Notes under the pieces: generated by a model | Databases searched by the model: none | Seen by the model: only the letters and a program-made list of their open reading frames with translations | Told to the model about the DNA's origin: nothing | In this document: piece after piece, positions 41,685 through 53,564 of the stretch | How positions within the stretch are numbered: the stretch's first letter is position 1 | Layout of the letters: each line of letters starts with the position of its first letter | Translations under genes and position numbers: made by a program | Assembly (NCBI GenBank): GCA_034440635.1 | Contig: JAOTON010002091.1 | Location: forward strand, 1,019,422-1,083,421 | Direction: 5' to 3' | Length of the DNA: 64,000 nucleotides | Source: Lepas anatifera | Taxonomy: Eukaryota; Arthropoda; Thecostraca; Lepadidae

Positions 41685-43967
41685 TTCTGAAGCTGCGAAA
41701 TCCCTCCTGGTTACTGCACTGACCATGAACGGGTTACTTTGAGTTTTGTAAGTCCTGATAGTTCCAGACGACCAGGACTGTGGAAGTTCAACACTTCCCT
41801 TTTGCGGGATGAAGGCTACAGAAATTGCATAAAGGAGCTCATTGGTATTGAAAGACGGAAGTATGCAAGTCTTCTATACACACATTTATTTTTTGAACAG
41901 CTTGACGTTGCGAGTCAAGTGCAGTTCACCATAGACGATGCATTGTTTTTTGAAAATTTGCTTATAATGATAGGGGGTGTTACAGTACAGTTTTCGAAGT
42001 GAAAGAGCAGAATGATGCGAGGGAGACAAAATGAAATTTCGGAACAGATAAAGAATATCAATACGTCATGCCCCGTCTGCTGCTGACGTTGTGAGAGTAA
42101 GCCACCTACTGTCAGATTTAGAAAGATTACGAAAACAGATTATTGCTGGATTGCTTCTTAGATCCAAAACTTCACGGCATGAAGAGGCGGAGCGCCCTTC
42201 AAAATGTGTTTTGCGTAGAAAAGGAGCATAGTGCTAGAAGGAGCATTGAACGACTGGAGGCAGAGGGTCAGGTGTACACTGGTACTCGTCCAGTGACCAG
42301 CAGCGGAGAAATCAGTTTAGACGCTGAGCTCCTTGACTCATGCGACATTCCTCAGCTCTCAATGGTAAACCGCGAGATATGGGACAGCCCCATTGCCATA
42401 GAAGAGGGTGTAGATGAGTGTATAAAACAATGAGAGGTGGGAAATATCCTGGCTCAAATGGTTTTACAATTTAGTTTTTAAGGGTTTCTAGGCAGATTTA
42501 CGTCAGTATTTGCACAGATGCGTATTACATATTCAACGCTCAAATAAGATGTCCCCAGCATTTCGTGAAGGAATAGTGGCCCTCATACCTAAAGTACCAG
42601 AAAATGCGCAGAAACTAAAAGGCTGGCGATATATTGGCTTGTTGAACGTGGACTTAATTATACTGTCTGCTGTAATGGCAAGAAGGATCAAGTCTCTGCT
42701 AAGGAGCTTAATAAGCTCGGAACTAACAGCATATGATACAGGCTTATTTTGGTAGTTTTTTACATATGATACTTGAACCATTTGTACTAGTATTTATATG
42801 TGTGAAGTACTCTAGCCGTTATTATTAGACCCTCAACTTGTTCTTGGACGTTCCTTATCACTGTGATGATGTAACAATGAACTTTGGACTTATATTATCT
42901 TAATTTTTTTTAGCTCTTTACTAACGCATTAGAAATTTTTATACTAAGGCATATGATCGTGCCAGTGAATTACCTACCATTATTATGCTGTACTGTAAGT
43001 AAAGCCCACCCTTAGTCGTTAGAAGTATCAAAATAGTGAGAATTTGTGTTAGTTACTAAAAAATGTTCTTCAGGTAGGTAACTCTCATTAACGTCGTGCA
43101 CGTTTCCTGGAATCCTTTTTGCACTTGTTATATAATATTTGGCATAACGTGTCTTGTACTTCCGATGTCCACCGATCGATCCTGACCACTCGCTGACGAA
43201 GGCTGATAAAATTATAGCCGAAAGATGCTCGAACATGTTATGCATTCAACACTTTATTCAAAGCTTGAGGATTTAGGGTGGAAACGTCTTGTGGTTTGCA
43301 AATGTCATGTGGTGTCACGTCCCAGAAGGTTATTGGGTACGATGTGTCAGAATTATTGATGTTAGGGCCGACAATGATCAAAAGCATAAAGATCGTATTA
43401 AGAACCCCTTCTGGAGAGATGCAATAAATGCATGGGAAGTTTTCATCAGAAGCTATAGACCATCTTCCGAAGAGCTTTGGAAGGAACGAATATGGTACTC
43501 TGATTATACCAAATTTAAAACAAGTATTGTAAGACAATGGGACTCACGTGGAATAAGATTTATCGGAGGCCTTTGGAATTCTTCCAATAGACATTTGAAG
43601 CTCAAAGCAGAGCTAGAGGAAAAACATCTGATCCAAATGAATTTCTTTGACTACGAAGCACTAGTCAGGTCCTTTCCAAACTCTTTTCAAAGGTTTCATG
43701 AATCATTTGTTTTTTTGTGCAGTCCGTTATAACACGTAATATCCTGTTGATGAACGACTGGAACACAATAAGCCGTCTGAAATATTCGGCATTAGTTGCT
43801 AATGAGTTTAAAGAAGATCTTGACCAAAATTTAAGGCTCAAATGGACAAGGGATGTCGGTTGCTATGAAAAAGGATCTCTGTTAAAAGAAGCGACCGCAA
43901 CAAGATCGATCAGGTTGGCTAACTTTCCTTTACAAAATTATAAAAATAATCTTGGTCACTTATAGGC

Positions 43968-44014
<47 letters not shown>

Positions 44015-44390
44015 GGATAAGTGAAGAACCCAGCTGCTCATTTTGTGAAAAAAGTAAGCAAACAATATTCCACCTCTTTTGGGAGTGCCAAATTTCCCAG
44101 AACTCGATGGCTGATGTGTCCCGCTGTTTGCTCCGAGTGGAGAATAATCTCGGGACAACTCGAACTAAATATTTTTTCGACTCGTGTAACAATCTCAAGG
44201 CCTCAGTTATAACATTGGCAAAGATTGTTTTACATCAAGAAATAATGTTGAAGGTGTTGCCCTCTGCTGCACATTTCAAGGAAATATTGGTGTCAGAATC
44301 AGAAATCGAATATTTGCAGCGTTAATGAATGGTGAACTCCACAGGTTTCACAACAAGTGGCTAGCACTCGAGGGAATCAATCACTCATGA
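41685..44390 (+). mobile_element. L1/Tx1-type LINE ORF2 relic
   Basis: Plus-strand pieces in the right order. IPPGYCTDHERVTLSFV at about 41690 (last endonuclease motif, catalytic DH), PGLWKFNTSLLRDEGY (41770), a linker to 42430, then FREGIVALIPKVPENAQKL and GWRYIGLLNVDLIILSAVMA (42555-42690; RT motifs of L1/Tx1) and TAYDTGLF. The catalytic palm with its Asp pair is deleted or unreadable between about 42755 and 43280. WKERIWYSDYTKFK and DYEALVRSFPNSFQRF (43480-43700) are the C-terminal region. CSFC..HLFWEC at 44035-44085 is the Cys-His zinc motif of L1-like ORF2. It ends HNKWLALEGINHS-stop at 44390. Frameshifts throughout. Confidence 0.85.
43965..44022. repeat. (TA)n inside the LINE, with inverted flanks
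   Basis: About 20 TA units at 43972-44011. CACTTATAGGCATGTATA on the left and TATATGTCGGATAAGTG on the right are imperfect inverted copies. It interrupts the LINE frame just before the zinc motif. Confidence 0.7.
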
Positions 44391-44802
44391 CAGGTAACAA
44401 ACTGTTACAACTAATTATTTTGTTTGTTTGATTTGATACATAGGCTTGTTTCACACATCCAGAGTAGCGGAATGACCATACATGTCTATATAACTGCCTA
44501 GTGCATACGCTTGTAGCGTGTTGTCAAGAAATGGCTACGTTGTAAAAGCACGGTGTTTTCAACGTGCTTGTGTGATCTAGCATCTGGTAGGCAGAGTGAA
44601 CCAATCTTAAGGTGACGCGTGCCTACCCTTTTGACAAGCCTAGGTGTTAGCCTCCGGCTGTGTATTCAGTGTGGCTGCTTAGCGCTTGCTTCAGACGTTG
44701 AAAGTCTTCAGTTGTAGATGGCGTGCGGTATAGATATTTCATAGTGTAGATGGCGCGCGTGTGGCCCTCCCAGCCGTCGGCAGAAGGTCTCTGTCACCGG
44801 CA
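44391..44802. other. Unassigned, probably LINE 3' UTR at first
   Basis: No poly(A) or tail seen clearly. No gene. Confidence 0.3.
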
Positions 44803-44810
44803 ACTCGCGG

Positions 44811-45192
44811 CAGTGGCGGATCTAGCCGGTTGGTTTGGGAGGGGCAAACCAAACTCGAAAAGCAAAAAAAACGTCGCAAAGTGAAAAATTGCGCTACAAT
44901 ATGCCTTTTCGGTAGGATTTTGGGAACTGGAGACGAAAAGCAAAAAAAAAACGTCACGGGGTGAAAAATATGGGCTCAAGATACATTTTTCCTATCCAAG
45001 CCCCAATATTTACACTGAACTTCTCTAATTCTGTTTGAAGTTGAGAGTTGAAGCACCAAAATTTTGCTTACAAGCTAAAAAGGAGTCGGGGAAAAAGGAG
45101 GTCGATCGCTTTGGGGGGGGCAAAAACATAGTTTTGCCCCGAGCTTTTCCGTTTGGGGGGCAATTGCCTTTCCCCCCCTGGATCCGCCACTG
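44811..45192. mobile_element. hAT-like MITE with perfect 8-bp duplication
   Basis: Ends CAGTGGCGGATCTAG and TGGATCCGCCACTG. ACTCGCGG is present at 44803-44810 and again at 45193-45200. An 8-bp duplication and CAG-type ends fit the hAT superfamily. The interior repeats AAGCAAAAAAAACGTC twice (44860, 44938) and has no coding capacity. Confidence 0.88.
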
Positions 45193-45200
45193 ACTCGCGG

Positions 45201-47088
45201 ATGTGTAATTGTCCAGCACCTGCAGGGACGTCGTCATCATCATCATCGTTAGGGTATAGGGCGTGTCGACAGCAACGGTTATTTTGCAAGGTGTAAACGG
45301 TAAAGGAGGCAATGTGTGTGCAATCCCTTCCCTTATGGTGAAAATCGAATAGTGTGGTGTGGTGCTTTATGATTCGTGAATACATAATTGAAAGAGTTTG
45401 ATTATGGGGTCACTGGTGGGTCAGAACACGTCTGTGTCATTTTTAGGCTGCCAAGTGAAACGGTTTAGAAGTTATAGCCTCCGGCAATTTTACACTTTGC
45501 CGGCGGAGTCATTTATTCTACAGTGTTCGCATCCAGCAAAACAATAAGTGGGAATATAATATTTAATAAGATAAAAATATGATTTAAATTAATTTACTGA
45601 AAAGTTATTTAATAGGTTTAAAATATTTTTTAAATGGGAAAGAGTAAAAATAAAAAAAAAAATGTATTTTTAAAATGCAGAATATATACACGTTAACTTG
45701 AGGGGCCTTCTTATACTAGCCGTAAAATGTGAAGTGCTAAATCAGACCCTCATCTAGATGTAAGGTAAACAGCTGTGGAACGGTTGGACGTCGGAATTCG
45801 GTTGGTACTGGTTGACTGTTTGTACCTTCTCCTTGAGTGTGTTTTGGTTCTTCTCTTCTCAGAGTACGGTGCCGTTTACCTCTGTCTAGTGGTCTGCTTT
45901 ACCAACGTGAGCCAAACAGTCTCCGGTTGACTAATGGGTGTTGTTTAGGATTGAGTTTAGATTTTATATTTAAATTTATACCTATGCTGCCTGTATAAAT
46001 ACAAAACAGCCCACACCGGGCAAAACGTGCAAGGTCGAAACGACGCCGATCCATTCTGTGCCTGAATCAAAATTCTAATGACATTGTCAGTATTCAGTGG
46101 TCAAGAGACCACAGGAGATGTGTCAGCGCGGGCAGTCGAGTCAGTAGTGTCCCCCAGGGCTGGAGTCTGGTGGCGTTGTTCAGGCAAACAGATCATGGAT
46201 CGATAACGGTTCAGCTACAACATCGCCGTACACCAGTACGTACACAGTACTTGCTTCTTAACATAGTACTTGTACCATGGTACCAAGACGCTGCGTGGCA
46301 CGCCTACCTGGGATGATATAATCACATACCCGTGGCAATGGGTTGTAATTACAATGACAGCTAATATTGACGCAGCCCGCTGATATTGGATCTGACTGAC
46401 ACTGACAGAGAAATCATCTAAAAAAAGAAAACTGAGCCGGTACAACATGGGGAGGCAACCAAGGTGAAACAGAAGTGCAGATATAAACCGGGGGAGCAAT
46501 CATTACACTGACTGACAATCGATGTAGGAACAAGGAATTGGGTCGGCAAAATGCACTTGTTTTGTATACATTTTGTCGCATTTTATACTCCCTGGTTCGA
46601 TGATTGTAATTACTATCTTTAGAAAAACTAGGCATGAAAAAGAGTTTAACCAATAAAATTGGTGAAAATGTTTCCTTCAGCGTTTATCTGAGTTCTGACA
46701 CCATTACATTGACAGGCTTGTCTCAAAGTAATGAAATAAAAGCTTTAAACTGTGAACATTTGTTTGCAAGGGCATAATAACTCACGTACGATAGCTACCC
46801 ATAACAAACGCCTAAACAATCCCCGCCAGTTGCCCAAATGTTTGAAGTGCGTCAACACGTTTTGTACAGCAGTGTTCATAATGCTATGAATGTGTGGTCG
46901 GATGAAGGCAAGGTGAAGAGTAGGACCACCAGAGGTGCCCCGACCAATATTTTACGTTCCATTCCGACCCGGAATTCCGCAAAATGTGACGTCATAGCCG
47001 TTCTTTGAAACTTCCTCGGAATTCCGCGCGGAATATTCCCGTCATTCCACGCGGAACGCTCGGAATCGAAAAGGCAGACCCGCTCAAG
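45201..47088. other. Unassigned; GGAATTCCGCG-rich palindromic patch at 46.97-47.06 kb
   Basis: Long AT-rich part at 45540-45700. 46970-47062 holds repeated half-palindromes (CGGAATTCCGCGCGGAATAT, ATTCCACGCGGAACGC) and TGTGACGTCAT, which recurs inverted near 47332. This may be a promoter-like patch or a foldback element. Open frames at 46215-46653 show no motif. Confidence 0.4.
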
Positions 47089-47119
47089 ATGGCGGCGCCC
47101 ATGGAGGGAGTTCGTAGCA
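47081..47119 (+). CDS. Candidate first coding exon with a YY1-like start
   Basis: CAAGATGGCGGCGCCC at 47086 combines a good initiation context with the YY1 consensus AAGATGGCGGC that marks many animal housekeeping promoters. The frame MAAPMEGVRS meets a possible donor site at GCA-GTAAGC (47117-47125). A CRE-like TGACGTCAT lies 100 bases upstream. If unspliced the frame stops at once, so a gene requires splicing. No second exon is identified; it could equally belong to a repeat. Confidence 0.25.
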
Positions 47120-47125
47120 GTAAGC

Positions 47126-47998
47126 TTGTGGAGTTTTAATTTGATCTGCTTGTTAGGTTCACGATATGCTTTTCAGTAAGACTGACACGTAATAATAAAA
47201 CCTGAATGAAAGTAAATTGAAGATTTGTGCATTCAGAAGTCAAAATAAACAATGAGACTGTCGCACCTCGCTAATTACGCCGCATTCCGGCCTCGTTCAA
47301 GAACGTTCTGAAGCCGGAATCTGGGGAAAATCATGACGTCACAACCACCGGAAATCCGCGTCAGAATATTAAAAAACGCAGCCTTGATGTCTGGTGCGGG
47401 CGATGGTCCCGTGCTCCACTCTGAAGACGCGTGGATCCGCCCGTGATTTCGAATCCAACGACGTCTTCCGCAGGGTGACGTGGCAGAAGCTTAGTAGAAG
47501 TACCAGTAAGCGGTAATTTACCACCAATTCTTCGTATTGGCTATTGAGCAGCATCGTCTCAACGGCACGCTTCAACCTAGAGCGTTTTGGAGCCAGCGTG
47601 ACTAAATATGTAAAATATCATCCAATTGATGCTTCTTACCTGATTTTATATTGCTTGCTGAGATGTCTTAGTGTACTGAAGTTTTTAACGTGTTTTATAG
47701 CTTTCATCTTCATAGCTTTATGTATATTGTATATCGAGTATTTTATATCACCCTTCAAGGGTGTGTTCCATTGCATTCTTACATTGTTGCATTGTAAATA
47801 TTCATTGATGTACTGTTTTATTAATTGACTTCAGCTGTAATTGGGTGCATACATACCTGTTGCTGATAGACCTGGAAAAAATGGAATGAGAAATCGTCCC
47901 TGCAAAATGAGTCGCCACTGGTTCAAACCGCAGACCAAGCAGTTCCGCCCGACTGATGTCATCAGCCCGAAGATGGTGGGGGGGGGTGGAGGGGGGAC
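47126..47998. other. Unassigned
   Basis: The plus frame 47544-47828 is hydrophobic and AT-driven (FLTCFIAFIFIALCILYIEY) without a known family. Nothing supported. Confidence 0.3.
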
Positions 47999-49020
47999 TT
48001 AACCCTCGCCCACGGGGGCCATCGATGGCCCCCTAAGGTTTTTCCGGGATAGCAGAAAAACGACGAGGCGCAGCACCGCGGTTGAGGGCTCTACCTCTCA
48101 CTGCATCATTTTCCATCATCCCTGAAATTTTTACCCGGGTCACCCAAGGTCAGGTCACCAGACGAGGTCAACCAAGGTCACCTCACTTCACCCTTAGAGC
48201 TCTGTAAGAGCTACATTTCAAAGTCGATCGATTTGAAACTTCCTACACTTCATGACCCCTCCAGGGTCTACAGGGTGTATATCCGGGATTTTTCGATTTC
48301 GTACCCTGAGGTCAGGTCACGAGGCGACCTCTCCCATTGGAAAAGCATGGGGAAAAGCTATTTCATGATATAAAAGCCACAAAAATGATTGCAAATACTC
48401 AGACTGCTCAGAACAACGTTTTTGGACACCCTTTCACGGATCCCAGGGGTCATATTTGCCCTTTGACTTTTCCAAGGTCATCCAAGGTCACCAGAGGTCA
48501 AAAACAGTATTTTGACAATAACTTTTGACCTAATTGAGCTAGAGCGGTGAAACAAACACCATCGTGTTTGTCTTGTCACTGGCTTTCATTTGATATACGG
48601 CAAAGTCAATTTTTGACCTTTCGTGACCTCAGGTCATATTAGGTCACGAGGTGACCTCTAGCGGTCAAACCACTGGCGGGAGGTCTTTACGTTCCACATG
48701 GCGGAAAAAGTACTGGCAATTTGCTATCAAATGTACTTTACCAGGCCTTAATAGCTCTAATGACATAAGAGTTATCCCCAGTTTGCTTAATCATTGCATA
48801 TTTGAGTGAAAATAGCCGATCTTGACCTAATTTGACCTCTGGAGGTCAAACCATTGACCTGAGCTCTAAAACATGTGAAGTAATTTCCTACTGAATTCAC
48901 GCGAGCTTTCTATTGCACTTTGCAGATTTGCGCTAACGCCCATATTTTCGGAGTTAGGGGGGCCATCGATGCCCCCGGTGGGGCGAAGGTGGCGCCGGAC
49001 CCCCGGTGGGCGCGGGTTAA
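47999..49020 (+). mobile_element. Family G TTAA element (complete, half-site rich)
   Basis: 1022 bases from TTAACCCTCGCCCACGGGGG to CCGGTGGGCGCGGGTTAA. TTAA at both ends, followed by CCC as in piggyBac termini. At least fifteen AGGTCA/TGACCT sites, with clusters at 48150-48185, 48308-48330, 48472-48500, 48607-48665 and 48820-48860. The GCCATCGATGGCC palindrome near both ends (48020, 48963) is shared by the two termini. Non-coding. Confidence 0.87.
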
Positions 49021-49184
49021 CCAGTCGAACCGGGACTTGACCGGTTGGAGCCGGCCGCTCCACGGATGATGGGTCAGACACTCGCGAGGCCCCCACAGAT
49101 GGTAAGCGTACATAACCGTGGAACTGTATAGGCTTATTTGATCAGCTGGAATTTTTTCACAGTGATATTGAAAGTAGTCATGAG

Positions 49185-49950
49185 GTGAATGCACTAGTAG
49201 TGGTTTTCAACCTAAAATTTCCGCAGTTACCAAAGGATAAGGATGTCGTAAAATTGTATAGTTTTATGGTGTTTTCCAATTTATTCCCAGTCATATCTAT
49301 GCCCACTAGAGTAAGCTCTAATTATGAACCGTCGCTTTTAGGCAACATTTTTATTAATGGCCTACCCCACGTTGCTCCATCTGGTGTTATTGCTGATGAA
49401 CAATTGGATTATTTCCTTTTTTCCATGAGCTTGAGTCAGTTTCATCTCTTTTTAGTTTCTATCTAGGCTAGGCTTTTTCTATTTGCAATCGACACGTCAA
49501 TAATAATAAAACAAAAACTGTAGAACAATCACAAGTAGAAGTTCAGGATGCTCCTGGCAAAGTTACCAACTAGTTTGGAGAAAATCGCATCTGGTTAAAT
49601 GTTTCCAAATCTTGTTATCAAAGCTACTTAAATTTCACCTTAGGTAGATAAAATTAAGACTGTTATAGTGTCATTAAATACTCGATATTTTCATTTACGA
49701 AAGTCTTAAGTGGGAGCAGCATATTGGTCACATGTCAAAAGTCATGCAGAAGCGCTTGACTAATGAGTAGAGCTAAATTGAATATATCTTCTACTTAATT
49801 ACTCTGCTTTTACAACTGACTGGTTCGTCCTCCCCTTAGTTTTTGCGCTGTCTTTTGGCGCGGTAATTACGTTCAAATTTGGAACATTTATTTAGGCTGC
49901 AAAAAGAGTCATTAGGATAGTTGCCAGATATCCATTTTCATCCTACAATT
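49185..49950 (+). mobile_element. LINE relic: endonuclease fused by deletion to RT C-terminus
   Basis: 49250-49440 reads MVFSNLFPVISMPTRVSSN, GNIFINGLPHVAPSGVI and DYFLF, the C-terminal part of an AP-type endonuclease (the usual SDHFPIF motif decayed). From about 49575, in the same general strand, come NRIWLNVSKSCY, then SSILVTC, then LVRPPLSFCAVFW near 49825 and QKSH-like residues: the RT C-terminal region. The RT core that should separate them is gone, so an internal deletion of roughly 1.3 kb or more is inferred. Several stops. Confidence 0.7.
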
Positions 49951-52632
49951 CAAGGTTTTATTGCGCATAAACTGAGCAAAGTCCCAAAAATGATTATACA
50001 TCAAAATATAATATAATTATCTCAAAATATTTTAAGCAGAACGCTACCTAGCCAGGGGCGGACGCAAAATCGAGTTTTAAGGGCCAAGCCCATGTCTGCC
50101 TCTCCTCCTGGGAGGGGGGAGATGGGAGCGAATATTTTTTTGCTCTACAGACCTAGTGTAAATACCTTTTTTCAAAACTTTCTCCGGCGTTTGGGGGGGC
50201 ATGGCCGATATGCCCCCCCTCTGCGTTCGCCAATGTACCTGGCACTAATGCAGAACTATTTTCTATTCGCACTTTCAATAATACTAGACTAGTCCAACAT
50301 TTCAGAGCGCCCTTTGCATCAACATTGTAAAGTAAACTTTCTTTATCCATATCTGCACCTAGCTAGGGTAAGGAACGAAATCATGTGTCCATTATTCTCT
50401 AAATTGGATGAATACCATAAGAAAAGGAAATATTAAAGAAACAACTTGGGCTTTATATGTACAGAAAACTCCTTAAATAACCATGATTAAGTGGATTCTA
50501 CTGAGACCAATTAGTAACTACTCCACGGCTAAAGCTAATGTATCATTCAAGATCAAAAACACGTCTGGGGCGTTTTTCTGTGTGCGTTGTGACCACTCCC
50601 CTCCAGCTTCCTAGATCCGCTTATGATTTGATGATTTCAACATTGGGCGAAGTACCCAGTCCGCTCAAGATTTATACTACGCTACGGCACCCACCTTGCT
50701 GTTAACACCCTAACACTTCTAAAACGTATTTCTTGCTTTTTAATGAACTTGTGGAGTATTCACAGATGTCAAAAGACATTTAATAATCTAGCGAACTGCT
50801 CATCTCAACTGATCGCACATATTTTGATATCTCCATTTGGAACTTACTGACACCAACACCCAAACCGGATCCCATATTTGAAATTTTTCGTAAATAAATG
50901 AAATTATGTTTTTTGCTCAAATATCCTGTTTCGCACATCTGTCTTTCTCCAAGTCCTAAACCTTTTTTCTTTTCAAAATATCAAGGTGAAGCTTCCAAGG
51001 TGAGATAAATAATACGTGAAGGTATTGCACCAACAGGCAATATAATTCTGGTGGTGCCGTTGCTTTTGACGCCTGCTTCTGAATATGGCAGCTTTGAAAG
51101 AGCTTGTTTACCGCGTTTCTGCGCGTCGTACAGAATCCCTGCACGTTTTCACTTCACATTTGTTTGCAGGAAGTGGCGGATACAGGGAGTTTGCTAGGGG
51201 CTCAAGCATACCCCCAAAATATCAGTTTCTTTAGTAAATGTATAGCTGGAGGCTGTTCCGAGGCTAAAGCGAGGGAGTTTCAAGCCCCCTCCCCGTCATG
51301 AAGTCCTGGATCCGCCACTGCTTGCTCGGGTCACCAGAGCTCGCTTGCCTCTTCCAGTTTTCCAATTTTCCTTGCTTTCTTCCTGACTTTATTATTCTTC
51401 GTTACCCGTTAGCACTGACCTCATATCCACAGGTGCAGAAAGTATGATGGCTGCAATGATGTTGGAGCGGGGAGGGGCCATGGGGACACCTGCCCCCCCC
51501 AACTTTACGCCCGTGGGCGAATTTACCCTCCTCCAACTTTCAGCAGAAGACGGTTTTAGAAACTTCAGCCGAATTCATATGTTTCAAAGGTAAATGTTTA
51601 TTCATAAATTCACGTACAGTTTCAGTGCCACGCGCTGCTGCCCCTGTTGATGTTTTGGCGCACTTGCGACATTTTTCAACTGATGGCTCACTATCCAGTG
51701 AGGCGACGTACTTTGGGTTGCTCTGCTGATTCAGCCCGCTGCTTTAAGGGTCCCTGGAAGACCAATAAAAATGGTGGAGGTAATTTGGTATCTCACTTTC
51801 TTATGTATAGCTATTTCGATCATTGCGTTGTCGGTTGAACTTGGTTCTGCTGCAGTTTTGAGAATAGAGGCAAACTCGTCTGGCTTGCAAAAATTTGTCA
51901 ATATTTTGTGTTCGCTTTTTCTGGCACTAGTTTCATCTCTCTGAAGTTAAGGTACAGAGAATAAATGGTTGTTGGTGGGTATTTAATATGGGTATGTTCA
52001 GGGGCGTAGGAACGGTTTGAGAAGTGGGGGGCAACCTTAGAGGGGGCCCACCTCAGGGGGCCCCAGCCCACGGGGGCCATGATTATGAACAATTTTAGAT
52101 AGCTCGTTTGGCGTTAATAAGGCATGCATGCACACTAGATTGTCAATATATGAAAAATTGATAAATTATATTTTGCCCTATGATTTCGAGTTGTACCTAT
52201 TATGATCTAGTAAGCAATAGAAAAAAACAATTTTTTTACTTCTTATGCATACCTTTTTCAAATCAGAAAATAATTTTTAATCTCTTTCGAAGGATTTCAA
52301 TCAATTTTTACCATGAGCGCGTTTCTTATATTTACAGATGTTTAAGGCCTTTTTCATCATATTTACAAATTAAAACTGTTTGGAAAACTACAAACAATGC
52401 TTTGATACCAAATAGCCTCACTTCGCTATGCCTAATCAACTTGTATTTACCTTATTTAATGACAAAAAATGGGAACAATTATTTAGGTTATTACGGATCC
52501 CTTCTTTACATCATTAGAGATTGATTTAGGTAAAGGCTGATCACAATAAATCAACGTAGCTATATTTCGATACCTAAAATGCAGAGTTCCAGTATGAGTG
52601 CAAGTGCACTGTACTTGATGGCCAGCTTTGTG
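49951..52632. other. Mostly unassigned; several small MITEs
   Basis: 50052-50236: CAGGGGCGGACGCAAAA and CTCTGCGTTCGCCAATG are imperfect inverted ends of a small element. 51172-51319: GTGGCGGATACAGGGAG and TCCTGGATCCGCCACTG, a copy of the CAGTGGCGGAT family. 52001-52080: CAGGGGCGTAGGAACGG with G/C-rich body, the end type also seen inverted at 55610 and 57460. The AT-rich plus frame at 52180-52524 shows no motif. Confidence 0.45.
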
Positions 52633-52645
52633 ATGCCGAGGAGGT

Positions 52646-52985
52646 GTGGGCATGGTGTTATAGTGGTTAGCAGCCTTGCTTTCCACGCGGCCAACCCGGG
52701 TTTAAGGCGCGGCAGATTCCTTGTGTAAGGAGCAATTTGACTCCCAAGAAACCCCTCCAACAGGGAAAGAGTTGGCGACGCCATATAACCTTGGCAGTTG
52801 GTGCGTCGATAAGCCCCAACAATTATGCTGGTTTCCACGCGGCCAACCCGGGTTCAAGGCCCGGCGGATTCCCTAAACAAATATCAATCTGGCTCCCGAG
52901 AAACCCTTCCAACAGGCAAAGAGCTAGCAACGCCATATAATCCTAGTAGTTGGTGCTTCGATAAGCCCCAAAAATTATTTTTATT
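52646..52985 (+). mobile_element. Dimeric family 2 SINE within one target duplication
   Basis: Two monomers head-to-tail. The first has an A-box region GTTATAGTGGTTAGCAGCC, B box ACCCGGGTTTAAGGCGC, core GTTGGCGACGCCATATAACC and tail GTTGGTGCGTCGATAAGCCC. The second starts inside the head (GGTTTCCACGCGGCC), with B box ACCCGGGTTCAAGGCCC and its own tail to 52980. ATGCCGAGGAGGT at 52633-52645 and 52986-52998 flanks the pair. One duplication around both shows they inserted as a unit. Confidence 0.88.
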
Positions 52986-53102
52986 ATGCCGAGGAGGTCC
53001 AGCTTTGATCCTGAGCACCAATTCTATGTACTATACCCTTTGGAAGATGAATCCATCCCTCCTCTCAGCATTAAAGACTGAACTGGCTCCACCTGTCACT
53101 TC

Positions 53103-53557
53103 CTTCAAAGGTAATGTGGCACCTTCATAACATGATTTTAACTGAGATAGCCAAGTTGTAAAGCAAGTCGGAAAACCCGGTACTCCATACATCATTTGTC
53201 TTGGGACTCGATATTTCCGTAGAAAAAAGCTAAAACCTACCTGACACCAACCCCTCATCAACCCCTCGCCGGGCGGCCATTGTTGTGAGCTGCTGGTGTG
53301 ACGACATATGCTGACTTCACGATGAGCATTAGCCAATCGAAGCCCTTGAAGCATTTCAAGTATAATAGTGGTTGCCAGATCATGACATCATCCACAGACA
53401 GATATTTATTTTCCTAGAGGAGTATTTTTAAACACAAAATATTGAGCTTATGGAACATTTTTCAGTGAAATCATGAGTGGTTTCATTATTTTTGGCTAAA
53501 AGTATGCCTAATTTCACTAAATTCCAGGATTCACCCAAGGTGCCGCATTCTCTTTAA
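53103..53557 (-). mobile_element. TTAA MITE family 1, copy 6
   Basis: Minus orientation. TTCAAAGGTAATGTGGCACC at the left and AAGGTGCCGCATTCTCTTTAA at the right (TTAA 53554-53557). The body is full length (ACTCGATATTTCCGTAG, TGCTGACTTCACGATGAGC, AGAGGAGTATTT). The left TTAA has mutated to TTCA. Confidence 0.87.
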
Positions 53558-53564
53558 GCTCTCT

